A stretch of 27,800 nucleotides of DNA, taken from Mayfieldus sp963841445. GTDB lineage: Bacteria; Actinomycetota; Thermoleophilia; Solirubrobacterales; 70-9. Shown here piece after piece: positions 1 to 7,718 of this stretch. The translations under genes were made by a program, and so were the position numbers. The notes below the pieces were generated by a model that worked only from the letters and a program-made list of their open reading frames with translations, searched no databases and was not told where the DNA came from. The stretch is from NCBI GenBank assembly GCA_963841445.1, contig CAWJCP010000009.1:1-27800 (forward strand). Reading direction: 5' to 3'. Within the stretch, counting starts at the first letter, position 1, and each line of letters opens with the position of its first letter.

Positions 1-87
1 CAATTCCCCTCGCCTGGCAGCAGTACCTCGCTCCGGCCTGAGCAGCCAAACAGCTGAGAGTCGTGGGGTTGATGCTATGGATGCCGC

Positions 88-705
88 ATGAGCGCCGGTT
101 CTGCCGCGGTTGTCAGCGCCGGTGCCGCGCAGGGCGACGCCAGGCGAATCGGCGTCCTCTTCATGACCGGCTCCGCCTGCTTTGCCTTCGCCTCGCTTCC
201 GGCCGCGTCTGATCTCTCCGGCCGGGCCGTCGCCGTCACCTATTTCATCGGCTCGATCTTTTTCACGACCGCGGCGTTCGAGCAGCTCCGCGTCGCCCGG
301 GGGGAGGGCAGCGAGGTCTGGGCCGCTGCCATCCAGTTCCTCGGCACCGCCTTCTTCAACGTCACCACGTTCTTCGGCATGAGTGACCGATTCTCGAGCG
401 GCGACCACGCCGACCTGGTGGTCTGGTCCCCTGACGCGATCGGCTCGGTCTGCTTTTTGGTCGCCAGTGTTCTGGCCGAGATCGCGGTGGTCCACGCCAT
501 CCTCCAGGTGCGCCGCTCGGCGACGCTCAACCTGATCGGCTCGATCGCCTTCGGCGTCTCAGCCGTCGCCGCTTACGTCATCCCCGACACAAACGAGCTG
601 GTCAATGCGGCGGTCGCCACATCGATGACGCTGGTCGGGGCGCTGTGCTTTTTCTGGGCGGCCCGGATCCTGGTGAAGCCACCACCGTGGCTGCTGCCGA
701 AATAG
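88..705 (+). CDS. Multispanning membrane protein, YrhK-like
   Basis: A 205-residue protein made mostly of hydrophobic segments separated by short polar loops: roughly residues 22-40, 48-62, 78-96, 112-136, 145-163 and 175-193, so about six membrane helices. The repeated pattern of a helix pair with small residues, phenylalanines and 'GS-FF-T/V-AAF' motifs resembles the YrhK-type two-helix module (family knowledge, from memory), but I cannot name a function. ATG at 88 is the only start after the in-frame TGA at 70. There is no Shine-Dalgarno; TATGGA at 76-81 sits six bases upstream and could be a -10 box giving a nearly leaderless mRNA. No partner gene lies upstream within the window, so its context is unknown. 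Confidence 0.75.
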   Translation: MSAGSAAVVSAGAAQGDARRIGVLFMTGSACFAFASLPAASDLSGRAVAVTYFIGSIFFTTAAFEQLRVARGEGSEVWAAAIQFLGTAFFNVTTFFGMSDRFSSGDHADLVVWSPDAIGSVCFLVASVLAEIAVVHAILQVRRSATLNLIGSIAFGVSAVAAYVIPDTNELVNAAVATSMTLVGALCFFWAARILVKPPPWLLPK

Positions 706-864
706 CAGGGCGCCGCGACCTTTATGACCCCGCCCTTCAGGCCGTGACCCGCAGCGCGGGCAGCGTCAGGCCACTGCTACCGCGGCAGGCTCGCCGGGCA
801 AAGGCCGGCTGACCGTTCGCCTGGCGGCTCACTGAGGAGCTGAGGACGCGCCGGGCATTTCGTG

Positions 865-902
865 CAACGAGAAGGGCCGCCTGCCGGCGGCCCTTCTCGT
901 TG
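865..902. terminator. 17-bp perfect hairpin, candidate terminator
   Basis: Arms 865-881 and 886-902 are perfect reverse complements (17 bp) around a four-base TGCC loop, with a GC-rich core. Neither strand has a U-run after the stem, so it is not a textbook intrinsic terminator, but actinobacterial terminators often lack the U-run. It could stop transcription from the plus-strand gene ending at 705, from the minus-strand SDR unit, or from both. Confidence 0.5.
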
Positions 903-1074
903 CAAAGGTGCGGGTGAGCGAGTCGGGGTTTCGCGGTCGGGTGGGACGTGAATCCCGACCCCCTTCATCGCCGGTGCCCGGGTTGGATTCCGCCGGGCAG
1001 CCAGGTCATCGAGACGGCTTGTGCCGCCTGACCTGCCTCTGCCGGGACCAAGTCCCCGGCAGGCACCACATTGC

Positions 1075-1119
1075 CTAGCGGCCCTGCACCTCCAGCGTCC
1101 CGAAAAGCATGTGATTCAA
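1075..1119 (-). CDS. Very short ORF behind an extended Shine-Dalgarno
   Basis: On the minus strand AGAAAGGAGGTGGTCC (1139-1124) pairs with the last 16 bases of 16S rRNA with one G-U wobble. Ten bases after its GGAGG core, a TTG at 1119 opens a 14-codon frame (LNHMLFGTLEVQGR, initiator read as Met) ending in TAG at 1077-1075; an in-frame ATG at 1110 is the alternative start. It lies about 40 bases past the SDR stop, so it could be a second cistron. The only reason to believe translation is the exceptional ribosome-binding site. No family recognised. Confidence 0.3.
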   Translation of the reverse strand: MNHMLFGTLEVQGR

Positions 1120-1182
1120 GTTAGGACCACCTCCTTTCTCCGGTCTTTCCATTCAAGCAAAACCGCCAGTCGGCGGCCGCCT

Positions 1183-2046
1183 TCAGTCGGAGGAGGCATG
1201 GACCTTCTGCTCGGCGACGGTGTCCGGAGCCGCCTCCTTGGCGGCCGCAAAGTCCTCGGCGAAGCGGCGGTTGCGAGGCGAGCGCGAGAGCCTCGAGACC
1301 AGCCCCGGGGCGATCGCGGCGAGAAGGAGCAGTACCTTGGTGCCGCGCCCGTTGACGATCATCTCCGGTCGGTCCTCGCGAATCGCCTCGACGACGGCGT
1401 CGGAGACCTGCTCGGGCTCGATCGGGCGCAGCGGCCCGGGCGGGTCGATGGCGCCGCCAACGCGTCCGTACATCCCCACCCGGGCGACGAAGCCGGGGCA
1501 GATCACCGAGACGCCGACCGGGGTGTCGGCGAGCTCGGCCCGCAGCGAGTGGCTGAAGCCGACGACCCCGTGCTTGGATGCCGCGTAGCTCGCCAGCGAA
1601 GCGGGAGCGACCTTCCCGGCCAGCGAGGCGATGTTGACGATGTGCCCGCGGCCCCGCTCGAGCATTCCCGGCAGGACGGCGCGGTCGAGCAGCATCGTCG
1701 CGGTCAGGTTGACCTCGAGCAGCGTCAGGATCTCCTTCTCGGAGCGCTCCAGGTATGGGCCGGCGAACTCGAGGCCGGCCGAGTTGACGAGGATGTCGAG
1801 CGGCCCGACCGCTTCGCTGGCCCTATCGATCAGACCCTTCGCCTGCTCGCGATCGCTGAGGTCGGCGGGGACCGACAGCACCCGCCCAGCGCCGGCGCTG
1901 AGCTCGTCGACGAGCGCCTGCTGCGGCGCCTCGGCGAGATCGGAGAGCGCCAGGTTGACGCCCTCGGCCGCGAGCGCCCGGGCGAAGTAGCCGCCCAGCC
2001 CGCCGGCCGCACCGGTGATCAGCGCATTGCGCCCGCGCAGCTCCAT
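1183..2046 (-). CDS. Short-chain dehydrogenase/reductase (SDR)
   Basis: A 287-residue classical SDR, an NAD(P)H-dependent oxidoreductase. The Rossmann motif TGAAGGLG occupies residues 11-18, NSAG 88-91, and the catalytic tetrad is visible as N113, S141, Y154 and K158 (YAASK). Asp36 at the end of the second strand favours NAD(H) over NADP(H). After about residue 225 there is an extra hydrophobic stretch (VLLLLAAIAPGL) and a basic/acidic tail, which may anchor it to the membrane; this shape is common in actinobacterial SDRs of unknown substrate. ATG at 2046 has no Shine-Dalgarno, but TAGTCT (2061-2056, minus) lies nine bases upstream, fitting a near-leaderless mRNA. Substrate unknown; context with gyrA is not informative. 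Confidence 0.88.
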   Translation of the reverse strand: MELRGRNALITGAAGGLGGYFARALAAEGVNLALSDLAEAPQQALVDELSAGAGRVLSVPADLSDREQAKGLIDRASEAVGPLDILVNSAGLEFAGPYLERSEKEILTLLEVNLTATMLLDRAVLPGMLERGRGHIVNIASLAGKVAPASLASYAASKHGVVGFSHSLRAELADTPVGVSVICPGFVARVGMYGRVGGAIDPPGPLRPIEPEQVSDAVVEAIREDRPEMIVNGRGTKVLLLLAAIAPGLVSRLSRSPRNRRFAEDFAAAKEAAPDTVAEQKVHASSD

Positions 2047-2055
2047 GGCCGCGCC

Positions 2056-2061
2056 AGACTA
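2056..2061 (-). promoter_or_regulatory. -10 box of the SDR gene
   Basis: TAGTCT on the minus strand, a TANNNT hexamer nine bases from the ATG at 2046. No clear -35. Part of the recurrent near-leaderless pattern in this window. Confidence 0.35.
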
Positions 2062-2150
2062 CTGCCCCTGGGTCAGTTTGCTCGCGCTATCGGAGACGAA
2101 GCTGACCCACCGGCGCTGAAGGAGTCAGCGCCTGGAGCGGCCTCGTGCGT

Positions 2151-4667
2151 TCAGTCGGCGGGGGCGCCACCATCACCGTCGACCGAGGCCGGCTCGAGCT
2201 CGGCCGGCTCGGTCTCCGGGGCCTCGGACTCGACGACCAGAGCAACCGCGCTGACCCGATCGTCGTCCTTCATGTTCATCACCCGGACACCCTGGGTCGG
2301 GCGGCCCATCTGCGAGATGCCGCCGGCTGTGGTCCGCTGCACCATCCCGTTCTGGCTGATGAAGAGCAGCTCCTGGTGCTCGCGCACGATCAGCGCCCCG
2401 GCCAGGCCACCCTTCTTGGTGGTCAGCTTCGCGGTCAGCACGCCCTTCGTCCCGCGACCCTTGACCGGATACTCGGAGACCGCGGTGCGCTTGCCGTAGC
2501 CGTTCTCGGTGACGACGAAGAGCTCGGTGTCGTCGCGGGCGACGTCCATCGCGAGCACGCGGTTGTCCTTGTCGGAGACGTTCATCCCCTTCACCCCGCC
2601 GGTGTCGCGGGCCATCGGCCGCACCAGCTTCTCGGAGAAGCGCGAGGCATGGCCGGACTTCGAGACCAGCAGCAGGTCGTCGCTGCCGCTGGTCAGGCGC
2701 ACCTGAACCAGCTCGTCTCCCTTGCGGATCTTGATCGCGATGATCCCGTCGGCGCGGATCGGCGTGTTGTAGGCGATGAACTCGGTCTTCTTGACCTGGC
2801 CCTTGGCGGTCGCGCAGACGAGGTACTTGCCCTCCTTGAAGTCGCGGGTCGGGATCACCGCCATCACCCGCTCGCCTTCGCTGAGCGGCAGCACATTGAC
2901 CAGGGCGCTGCCCTTCGAGGTGCGCGAGCCCTCGGGAAGCTCATAGACCTTGCTGCGGTAGACCTTGCCGCGATTGGTGAAAAAGAGCATGTAGTCGTGG
3001 GTCGAGCAGATGTGCAGGTGCTCGATGTAGTCGCCCTCCTTCATGTTCATGCCCATCACGCCGCGGCCGCCGCGATGCTGCTGGCGGTAGGTCGCGAGCG
3101 GCAGCCGCTTCACGTAGCCCGAGGCGGTCAGCGAGACAACCATCTGCTGGTCGGCGATCATGTCCTCGATCCCCATGTCGCCCTCGAAGTGGGTGATCTC
3201 GGTGCGGCGCTCGTCGCCGTAGGCCTCGAGGATCTCGGCGAGCTCCTCCTTGACGAGGCCGAAGATCTTCGCCTCGTCGGCGAGGATCGCCCGCAGCTCG
3301 CCGATTCGCTCGATCAGGTCGGCGTGCTCGGAGCGCACCTTGTCGGACTCCAGCGCCGTGAGGCGCTGCAGCCGCATGTCGAGGATCGCCTGTGCCTGCT
3401 CGCGGGAGAGCTCGAACGTCTCGATCAGTCCGTCGCGGGCGTCGTCGGGGTCCTTCGAGCCGCGGATCAGCTTGATCACCGCGTCGAGGTGGTCGAGGGC
3501 GACCAACAGCCCCTCGAGGATGTGAGCGCGGGCCTCGGCGCGGCGCAGCTCGTACTGGGTGCGGCGGGTGACGACCTCGCGCTGGTGATCGACGTAATGC
3601 TGGATCAGCTCCCGGAGGCCGAGCGTGCGCGGAACGTTGTCGACCAGCGCCACCATGTTGACGCCGAAAGACGTCTGCATGGCGGTCTTCTTGTAGAGGT
3701 TGTTGAGAACGACCTTGGCCGGCGGGCCGCCCCGCTTCAGCTCGATCACCAGGCGCATCCCGCTGCGATCGGACTCGTCGCGCAGGTCGGAGATCCCGTC
3801 GAGCTTCTTCTCGCGTACGAGGTCGGCGATCTTCGTGATCAAGCCGCCGTCGCCGCCCTTCTTGACCGTAAACGGGAGCTCGGTGACGATGATCGCCTCC
3901 TTGCCCCCCTTCAGCGGCTCGACGTGGGCGCGGGCGCGGACCCTGACGCTGCCACGGCCCGACGCATAGGCGTCGCGGATGCCGGCGGCGCTCATCAGCC
4001 CACCGCCCGGGAAGTCAGGGCCCTTGACGTACTCCATCAGGCCCGCCAGGTCGATCTCGGGGTCGTCGATGTAGGCGGTCGTCGCGGCGATCGCCTCACG
4101 CAGGTTGTGGGGCGGAATGTTGGTCGCCATCCCGACCGCGATCCCGGAGGAGCCGTTGACGAGCAGGTTCGGAAAGCGCGCCGGCAGGACCAGCGGCTCG
4201 CGCTTTGACTCGTCGTAGTTGGGGCCGAACTCAACCGTGTCGGCGTCGATGTCGCGCAGCAGCTCGGTCGCCAGCTTCTCGAGCCGCGCCTCGGTGTAAC
4301 GCATCGCAGCCGCCGGGTCGTCGTCGATCGAGCCGAAGTTCCCCTGTCCGTCGACCAGCGGGTAGCGCAGCGAGAACTCCTGCGCCATCCGCACCAGGGT
4401 GTCGTAGATCGCCTGGTCGCCGTGCGGGTGGTAGGTGCCCATCACCTCGCCGACCACGAAGGCCGACTTGCGGTAGGGCCGGGTCGGCTGCAGGCCGAGG
4501 TCGTGCATCGCGTAGAGGACCCGGCGGTGCACCGGCTTCAGCCCGTCGCGCACGTCGGGAAGCGCTCGACCCACGATCACGCTCATCGCGTAGTCGAGGT
4601 AGGAGGAGCGCATCTCCTTCTCGAGCTCGCGCTCCTCGATACGCCCCGTAAGGGCCTCGAGCGCCAT
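2151..4667 (-). CDS. gyrA: DNA gyrase subunit A
   Basis: The breakage-reunion subunit of gyrase, introducing negative supercoils with GyrB. From the ATG at 4667 the protein is 838 residues. The catalytic tyrosine is Y124 (AAAMRYTEARL), the winged-helix DNA gate follows KPVHRRVLYAM, and the gyrase-specific GyrA box is QHRGGRG at about 530-536, separating it from topoisomerase IV ParC. The tail is acidic (last 26 residues). The start is chosen because AGGAG (4681-4677, minus) lies nine bases before this ATG; a TTG at 4685 in frame has no Shine-Dalgarno. It follows gyrB by 36 bases, a likely operon. Oddity: the residue aligned with E. coli Ser83 is Gln (HPHGDQAIYD), while the Asp87 position is conserved. 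Confidence 0.97.
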   Translation of the reverse strand: MALEALTGRIEERELEKEMRSSYLDYAMSVIVGRALPDVRDGLKPVHRRVLYAMHDLGLQPTRPYRKSAFVVGEVMGTYHPHGDQAIYDTLVRMAQEFSLRYPLVDGQGNFGSIDDDPAAAMRYTEARLEKLATELLRDIDADTVEFGPNYDESKREPLVLPARFPNLLVNGSSGIAVGMATNIPPHNLREAIAATTAYIDDPEIDLAGLMEYVKGPDFPGGGLMSAAGIRDAYASGRGSVRVRARAHVEPLKGGKEAIIVTELPFTVKKGGDGGLITKIADLVREKKLDGISDLRDESDRSGMRLVIELKRGGPPAKVVLNNLYKKTAMQTSFGVNMVALVDNVPRTLGLRELIQHYVDHQREVVTRRTQYELRRAEARAHILEGLLVALDHLDAVIKLIRGSKDPDDARDGLIETFELSREQAQAILDMRLQRLTALESDKVRSEHADLIERIGELRAILADEAKIFGLVKEELAEILEAYGDERRTEITHFEGDMGIEDMIADQQMVVSLTASGYVKRLPLATYRQQHRGGRGVMGMNMKEGDYIEHLHICSTHDYMLFFTNRGKVYRSKVYELPEGSRTSKGSALVNVLPLSEGERVMAVIPTRDFKEGKYLVCATAKGQVKKTEFIAYNTPIRADGIIAIKIRKGDELVQVRLTSGSDDLLLVSKSGHASRFSEKLVRPMARDTGGVKGMNVSDKDNRVLAMDVARDDTELFVVTENGYGKRTAVSEYPVKGRGTKGVLTAKLTTKKGGLAGALIVREHQELLFISQNGMVQRTTAGGISQMGRPTQGVRVMNMKDDDRVSAVALVVESEAPETEPAELEPASVDGDGGAPAD

Positions 4668-4703
4668 CAGCGATGGCTCCTGCAAGGCGGGGCTGTGTCG
4701 TGC

Positions 4704-7196
4704 CTAGACATCGAGGTTCGTGACCTCCTTCGCATTCCGCTCAATGAAGTCGCGCCGCGGTTCCACCTGGTCGCCCATGAGCATCGAGAAGATCCGGTCC
4801 GACGCCGTGGCGTCCTCCATCGTCACCCGCGCGAGCGTACGGCTGGCCGGGTCCATCGTCGTCTCGCGCAGCTCCTCGGAGTTCATCTCCCCGAGGCCCT
4901 TGTAGCGGCTGAAGTTGATCCCCTGCTTGGCGAGGTCCATGACCGCTCGGTGCAGGTCGACGAACGAGACCGCCTCCTCCGTCTTGCCGCCCAGGATCAC
5001 CTCGAAGGGCGGGCGGCCGACCTGCTTGAGCAGCGTCGCGTGGACCTCGACGAACTTGCGGTAGTCGTGGTGCTGGAAGAGCCGCTCGGGAAGCACATGG
5101 GTGCGGGCGAGGCCGGACTTGCGATGGACCGCCTTCACGGTCAGGGCGTCCTTGGCGTCCTTCACGAGCTCGGTCTCGTAGGGCTCCCTCTCGGGCGCCT
5201 TCGCGGCGAGCACCTTGCGGGCGCCGGCTAGCGTCGCCACCTCCTGGTCGAGCAGCTGCGACTCCTCCAGGAAGTGGACCAGGTCATGGCCGAACTCGGC
5301 CTGCAGCGAGGAGGCCCATCCCTGGTACTCCTTCGAACGCCGCACGTAGCTCTGCCAGCGGCTCTTGGTCAGCTTCTTGGAGCGCCCGTTGGCGTCGTTG
5401 AGCTCGAAGTCCTCGAGCTTGTCGCGCAGCAGCAGCTCCTCGAGCTCGGACTCGCGCTCGACGTAGGTGATCTTGCTGCCGTTCTTGACCCCGTAGAGCG
5501 GCGGCTTGGCGATGTAGACGTAGCCGGCGTCGAAGAGCTCCGGCATCTGCCGGTAGAGGAAGGTCAGCACCAGGGTGCGGATGTGAGCGCCGTCGACGTC
5601 TGCATCGGTCATCAGGACGACCTTGTGGTAGCGAGCCTCGGAAAGGTTGAACTCGTCGTGCACGCCGGTCCCGATCGCGGTGATCAGGGCCTGGATCTCG
5701 GTGTTCGAGAGCACCTTGTCGATGCGGCTCTTCTCGGCGTTGATGATCTTGCCGCGCAGCGGCAGGACCGCCTGCGTATTGCGATCGCGCCCCTGCTTGG
5801 CGGAGCCGCCCGCCGAATCGCCCTCGACGATGAAGAGCTCGGCGTGAGCGGGGTCCTTGACCGTGCAGTCAGCGAGCTTGCCCGGCAGGGTCGAGTTCTC
5901 AAGCGCCGACTTGCGGCGCGTCAGGTCGCGTGCCTTGCGCGCCGCATCGCGGGCGCGCGAAGCGTCGATCGCCTTGGTGATGATCCGCCGCGCGTCGCCG
6001 GGATTCTCCTCCAGGAACTCGCCCAGCTTGCGGTTCACGGCTTCCTTGACCAGTCCCTCGATCGGCGGGTTGCCGAGCTTGGTCTTCGTCTGGCCCTCGA
6101 ACTGCGGGTCGTGCAGCTTTACCGAGATCACCGCCGTGAGTCCCTCGCGAACGTCCTCGCCGGCGAGGTTCTCGTCCTTCTCCTTCAGCAGCCCCTTGCC
6201 GCGCGCGTAGGCGTTCAGGGTCCTGGTCAGGGCGGAGCGAAACCCCGAAAGGTGGGTCCCCCCCTCATGGGTGTTGATGTTGTTGGCGAAGCTGAACAGC
6301 GACTCCTGGTAGGAAGTGTTCCACTGCATCGCCACCTCGACTTGCCCGTCGTCGTTCTCGCCCTCGAAGTAGACCGCCTTGCGGTGCAGCTCGTCCTTGT
6401 TCTCGTTCAGGTGCTTGACGAAGTCCTGGATTCCGCCGTCGTACTGGAAGCTGACCTCGCGCGTCTCGCCGCGCTCGTCGACCAGCTCGATCTTCAGGCC
6501 ACGGGTGAGGAAGGCGGTCTCACGAAGGCGCTCGGCCAGCGTCTCGAAGTCGAATGAGAACTCCTCGAAGACCTCGAGGTCGGGCAGGAAGGTGATCGTC
6601 GTGCCCGTCTGCTTCGTCTTCGCGCCCTTCTTGAAGTCCGCCTGAGGCTTGCCGCGCTCGTACTCCTGCGTCCACACGAAGCCATCGCGGCTGATCTCCA
6701 GATAGAGGCGCTCCGAGAGCGCGTTGACCACCGAGACGCCGACCCCGTGCAGGCCACCGGATACCTTGTAGCCGCCACCGTCGCCGAACTTGCCGCCGGC
6801 GTGCAGCGTCGTCAACACCACCTCCGCGGCCGGGCGCTTCTCCTTCGCGTGCTGGTCGACCGGGATCCCGCGACCGTCGTCGGACACCGTGCAGCTGTTG
6901 TCGGGATGCAGGACCACCCGCACCGCGTCGCAATACCCCGCGATCGCCTCGTCGACGGAGTTGTCGACGACCTCGTAGACGAGGTGGTGCAACCCGCGCG
7001 CGCCGGTCGAGCCGATGTACATCCCGGGGCGCTTGCGAACCGCCTCGAGGCCCTCGAGCACGGTGATGTCCTTGGCGTCGTAAGAGGCTCCCCCCTTTCC
7101 GACCTTCGCCGCTGCCTTCGTGGCGGTCCTATTCGAGCCCGCTGAGCCCTTCGAGCCCGCTCTCGTGCTGCGGGCACGCGCCTTCTTTTCAGCCAA
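4704..7196 (-). CDS. gyrB: DNA gyrase subunit B, long form
   Basis: The ATPase/TOPRIM subunit of gyrase, 830 residues. GHKL ATP-site motifs: EVVDNS 75-80, DGRGIP 107-112, GGLHGVG 147-153. TOPRIM/QRDR motifs: EGDSAGG 458-464, PLRGKIIN 479-486, DADVDG 531-536; then RYKGLGEMN about 764-772. Between the TOPRIM core and RYKGLGEMN lie about 180 extra residues (580-760), in the same position as the insertion of E. coli-type GyrB; typical Gram-positive GyrB is near 640 residues. The first 38 residues are a Lys/Arg/Ala/Ser-rich low-complexity extension before the usual SYDAKDITVLEGLEAVRKRPGMY block. Start is TTG at 7196 with GGAAGG about six bases upstream; the next Met is residue 59, inside the conserved core. 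Operon with gyrA. Confidence 0.97.
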   Translation of the reverse strand: MAEKKARARSTRAGSKGSAGSNRTATKAAAKVGKGGASYDAKDITVLEGLEAVRKRPGMYIGSTGARGLHHLVYEVVDNSVDEAIAGYCDAVRVVLHPDNSCTVSDDGRGIPVDQHAKEKRPAAEVVLTTLHAGGKFGDGGGYKVSGGLHGVGVSVVNALSERLYLEISRDGFVWTQEYERGKPQADFKKGAKTKQTGTTITFLPDLEVFEEFSFDFETLAERLRETAFLTRGLKIELVDERGETREVSFQYDGGIQDFVKHLNENKDELHRKAVYFEGENDDGQVEVAMQWNTSYQESLFSFANNINTHEGGTHLSGFRSALTRTLNAYARGKGLLKEKDENLAGEDVREGLTAVISVKLHDPQFEGQTKTKLGNPPIEGLVKEAVNRKLGEFLEENPGDARRIITKAIDASRARDAARKARDLTRRKSALENSTLPGKLADCTVKDPAHAELFIVEGDSAGGSAKQGRDRNTQAVLPLRGKIINAEKSRIDKVLSNTEIQALITAIGTGVHDEFNLSEARYHKVVLMTDADVDGAHIRTLVLTFLYRQMPELFDAGYVYIAKPPLYGVKNGSKITYVERESELEELLLRDKLEDFELNDANGRSKKLTKSRWQSYVRRSKEYQGWASSLQAEFGHDLVHFLEESQLLDQEVATLAGARKVLAAKAPEREPYETELVKDAKDALTVKAVHRKSGLARTHVLPERLFQHHDYRKFVEVHATLLKQVGRPPFEVILGGKTEEAVSFVDLHRAVMDLAKQGINFSRYKGLGEMNSEELRETTMDPASRTLARVTMEDATASDRIFSMLMGDQVEPRRDFIERNAKEVTNLDV

Positions 7197-7424
7197 GAAT
7201 TGCCTTCCGTTCGTGAGAGAAAGCCCCGAGCGCCGGTGGCTTCAGATCAGCCGCGAAACCAGCGTCGGGGCAAGCGATCAAGTTGACATAAAGGATACCA
7301 GTTTGGGCCCCCGGAATAACTCCGCAAAGGCCGCAAAAAGCCTGCAAATCACGCACTAAACTGAAGCGGCTGCCGAGATTGGCGCCGCGGGAGCGCGCGG
7401 GGAGCCTCCCCGAGTCTTAGCTGG
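7197..7424 (-). promoter_or_regulatory. gyrB upstream region
   Basis: A 228-base gap between dciA and gyrB that must hold the gyrase promoter if gyrB is not read through from recF-dciA. The middle (about 7280-7370) is less GC-rich than its surroundings. On the minus strand TATCCT (7297-7292) could be a -10 box, but no -35 stands at the right distance. A hairpin after dciA (7412-7398) supports separate transcription. Confidence 0.3.
7398..7412 (-). terminator. Hairpin after dciA
   Basis: Minus-strand CGGGGA-GGC-TCCCCG, a six-base-pair stem with a three-base loop, 13 bases beyond the dciA stop. No U-run follows. Possible weak terminator of the dnaN-recF-dciA transcript. Confidence 0.3.
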
Positions 7425-7718
7425 TTAGCCAGCCAAGACCTTTAGGGAGCTCGGCGAGCGGTCCCCGAGCTGCTCGCGAAGGCAGCTCAGCAGCTCGCGC
7501 TCCATGAGGGCGAGCTCGTGCGCCCAGGTGGCGCTGGCGCAGCGGACGGTGAGCACCCCTTCGCGCTCCGCGACCGGCTCGGCCTGCGCCGCTATCGCAG
7601 GACCGACGGCATCGGCCCAGGCGCTCTGCACGAGGGCCAGGGTGGTCTGCGGGGCGCTGCGCTGCAGCGCTTCGCGAACCGCAATCGACGCGGGGCGGGG
7701 TGCGGCGCGCCCGATCAG
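7425..7718 (-). CDS. dciA: DciA-family (DUF721) protein, probable CTG start
   Basis: DciA is the bacterial replicative-helicase loader/operator that replaces DnaC in most phyla; the gene commonly follows recF. The core reads VQSAWADAVGPAIAAQAEPV...GVLTVRCASATWAHEL, the DUF721 signature (W..AVGP, LTV...S..WA.EL). An in-frame GTG at 7631 would give only 68 residues and cut off family-like sequence (IAVREALQRSAPQTTLALV). The frame is open further upstream without any ATG, GTG or TTG until its own stop inside recF; a CTG at 7718 overlaps the recF stop as CTGA and has GAAGG about nine bases upstream. That gives 97 residues. Start is therefore inferred: CTG coupled to recF, or a small sequence error. 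Confidence 0.75.
   Translation of the reverse strand: MIGRAAPRPASIAVREALQRSAPQTTLALVQSAWADAVGPAIAAQAEPVAEREGVLTVRCASATWAHELALMERELLSCLREQLGDRSPSSLKVLAG

Larger units (their letters stand above)
865..1139 (-). ncRNA. Candidate structured RNA or 3' leader unit
   Basis: Read on the minus strand, a long Shine-Dalgarno-like sequence (1139-1124) and a very short reading frame are followed by five successive GC-rich hairpins of 7-17 bp within 200 bases. This density is unlike any other intergenic region in the window. I do not see RNase P RNA, tmRNA, SRP RNA or 6S signatures. It may be an independent small RNA, a structured 3' end of the SDR transcript, or a run of terminators. Function unknown; the call rests only on visible base pairing. 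Confidence 0.3.
706..1182. other. Gene-free stretch with clustered hairpins
   Basis: No convincing protein gene in 477 bases. The first 150 bases (706-864) show nothing I can interpret. From 865 to 1062 there are five separate inverted repeats (arms 865-881/886-902, 935-941/954-960, 975-981/993-999, 1002-1008/1029-1035, 1039-1046/1055-1062), followed at 1124-1139 by a sequence that on the minus strand is a near-perfect complement of the 16S rRNA 3' end. Both the 63-residue minus-strand reading frame at 777-968 and the plus-strand frames here run straight through the hairpins and look non-coding. Confidence 0.7.

Noticed and set aside
1124..1139. Plus-strand GGACCACCTCCTTTCT as the 3' end of a 16S rRNA gene
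   Set aside because: It resembles the anti-Shine-Dalgarno tail, but the bases before it have no 16S helix 45 or other rRNA sequence. It is better read as a Shine-Dalgarno on the minus strand.
2145..4208. Long plus-strand open frame opposite gyrA
   Set aside because: High-GC shadow: composition is Leu/Asp/Val/His-rich without any domain, and gyrA on the other strand is unmistakable. The same holds for plus-strand frames opposite gyrB (e.g. 5274-6557), recF and dnaN.
7283..7288. Plus-strand TTGACA as a -35 box
   Set aside because: Perfect hexamer, but no -10 box at 16-18 bases and no plus-strand gene downstream; the region serves minus-strand gyrB.
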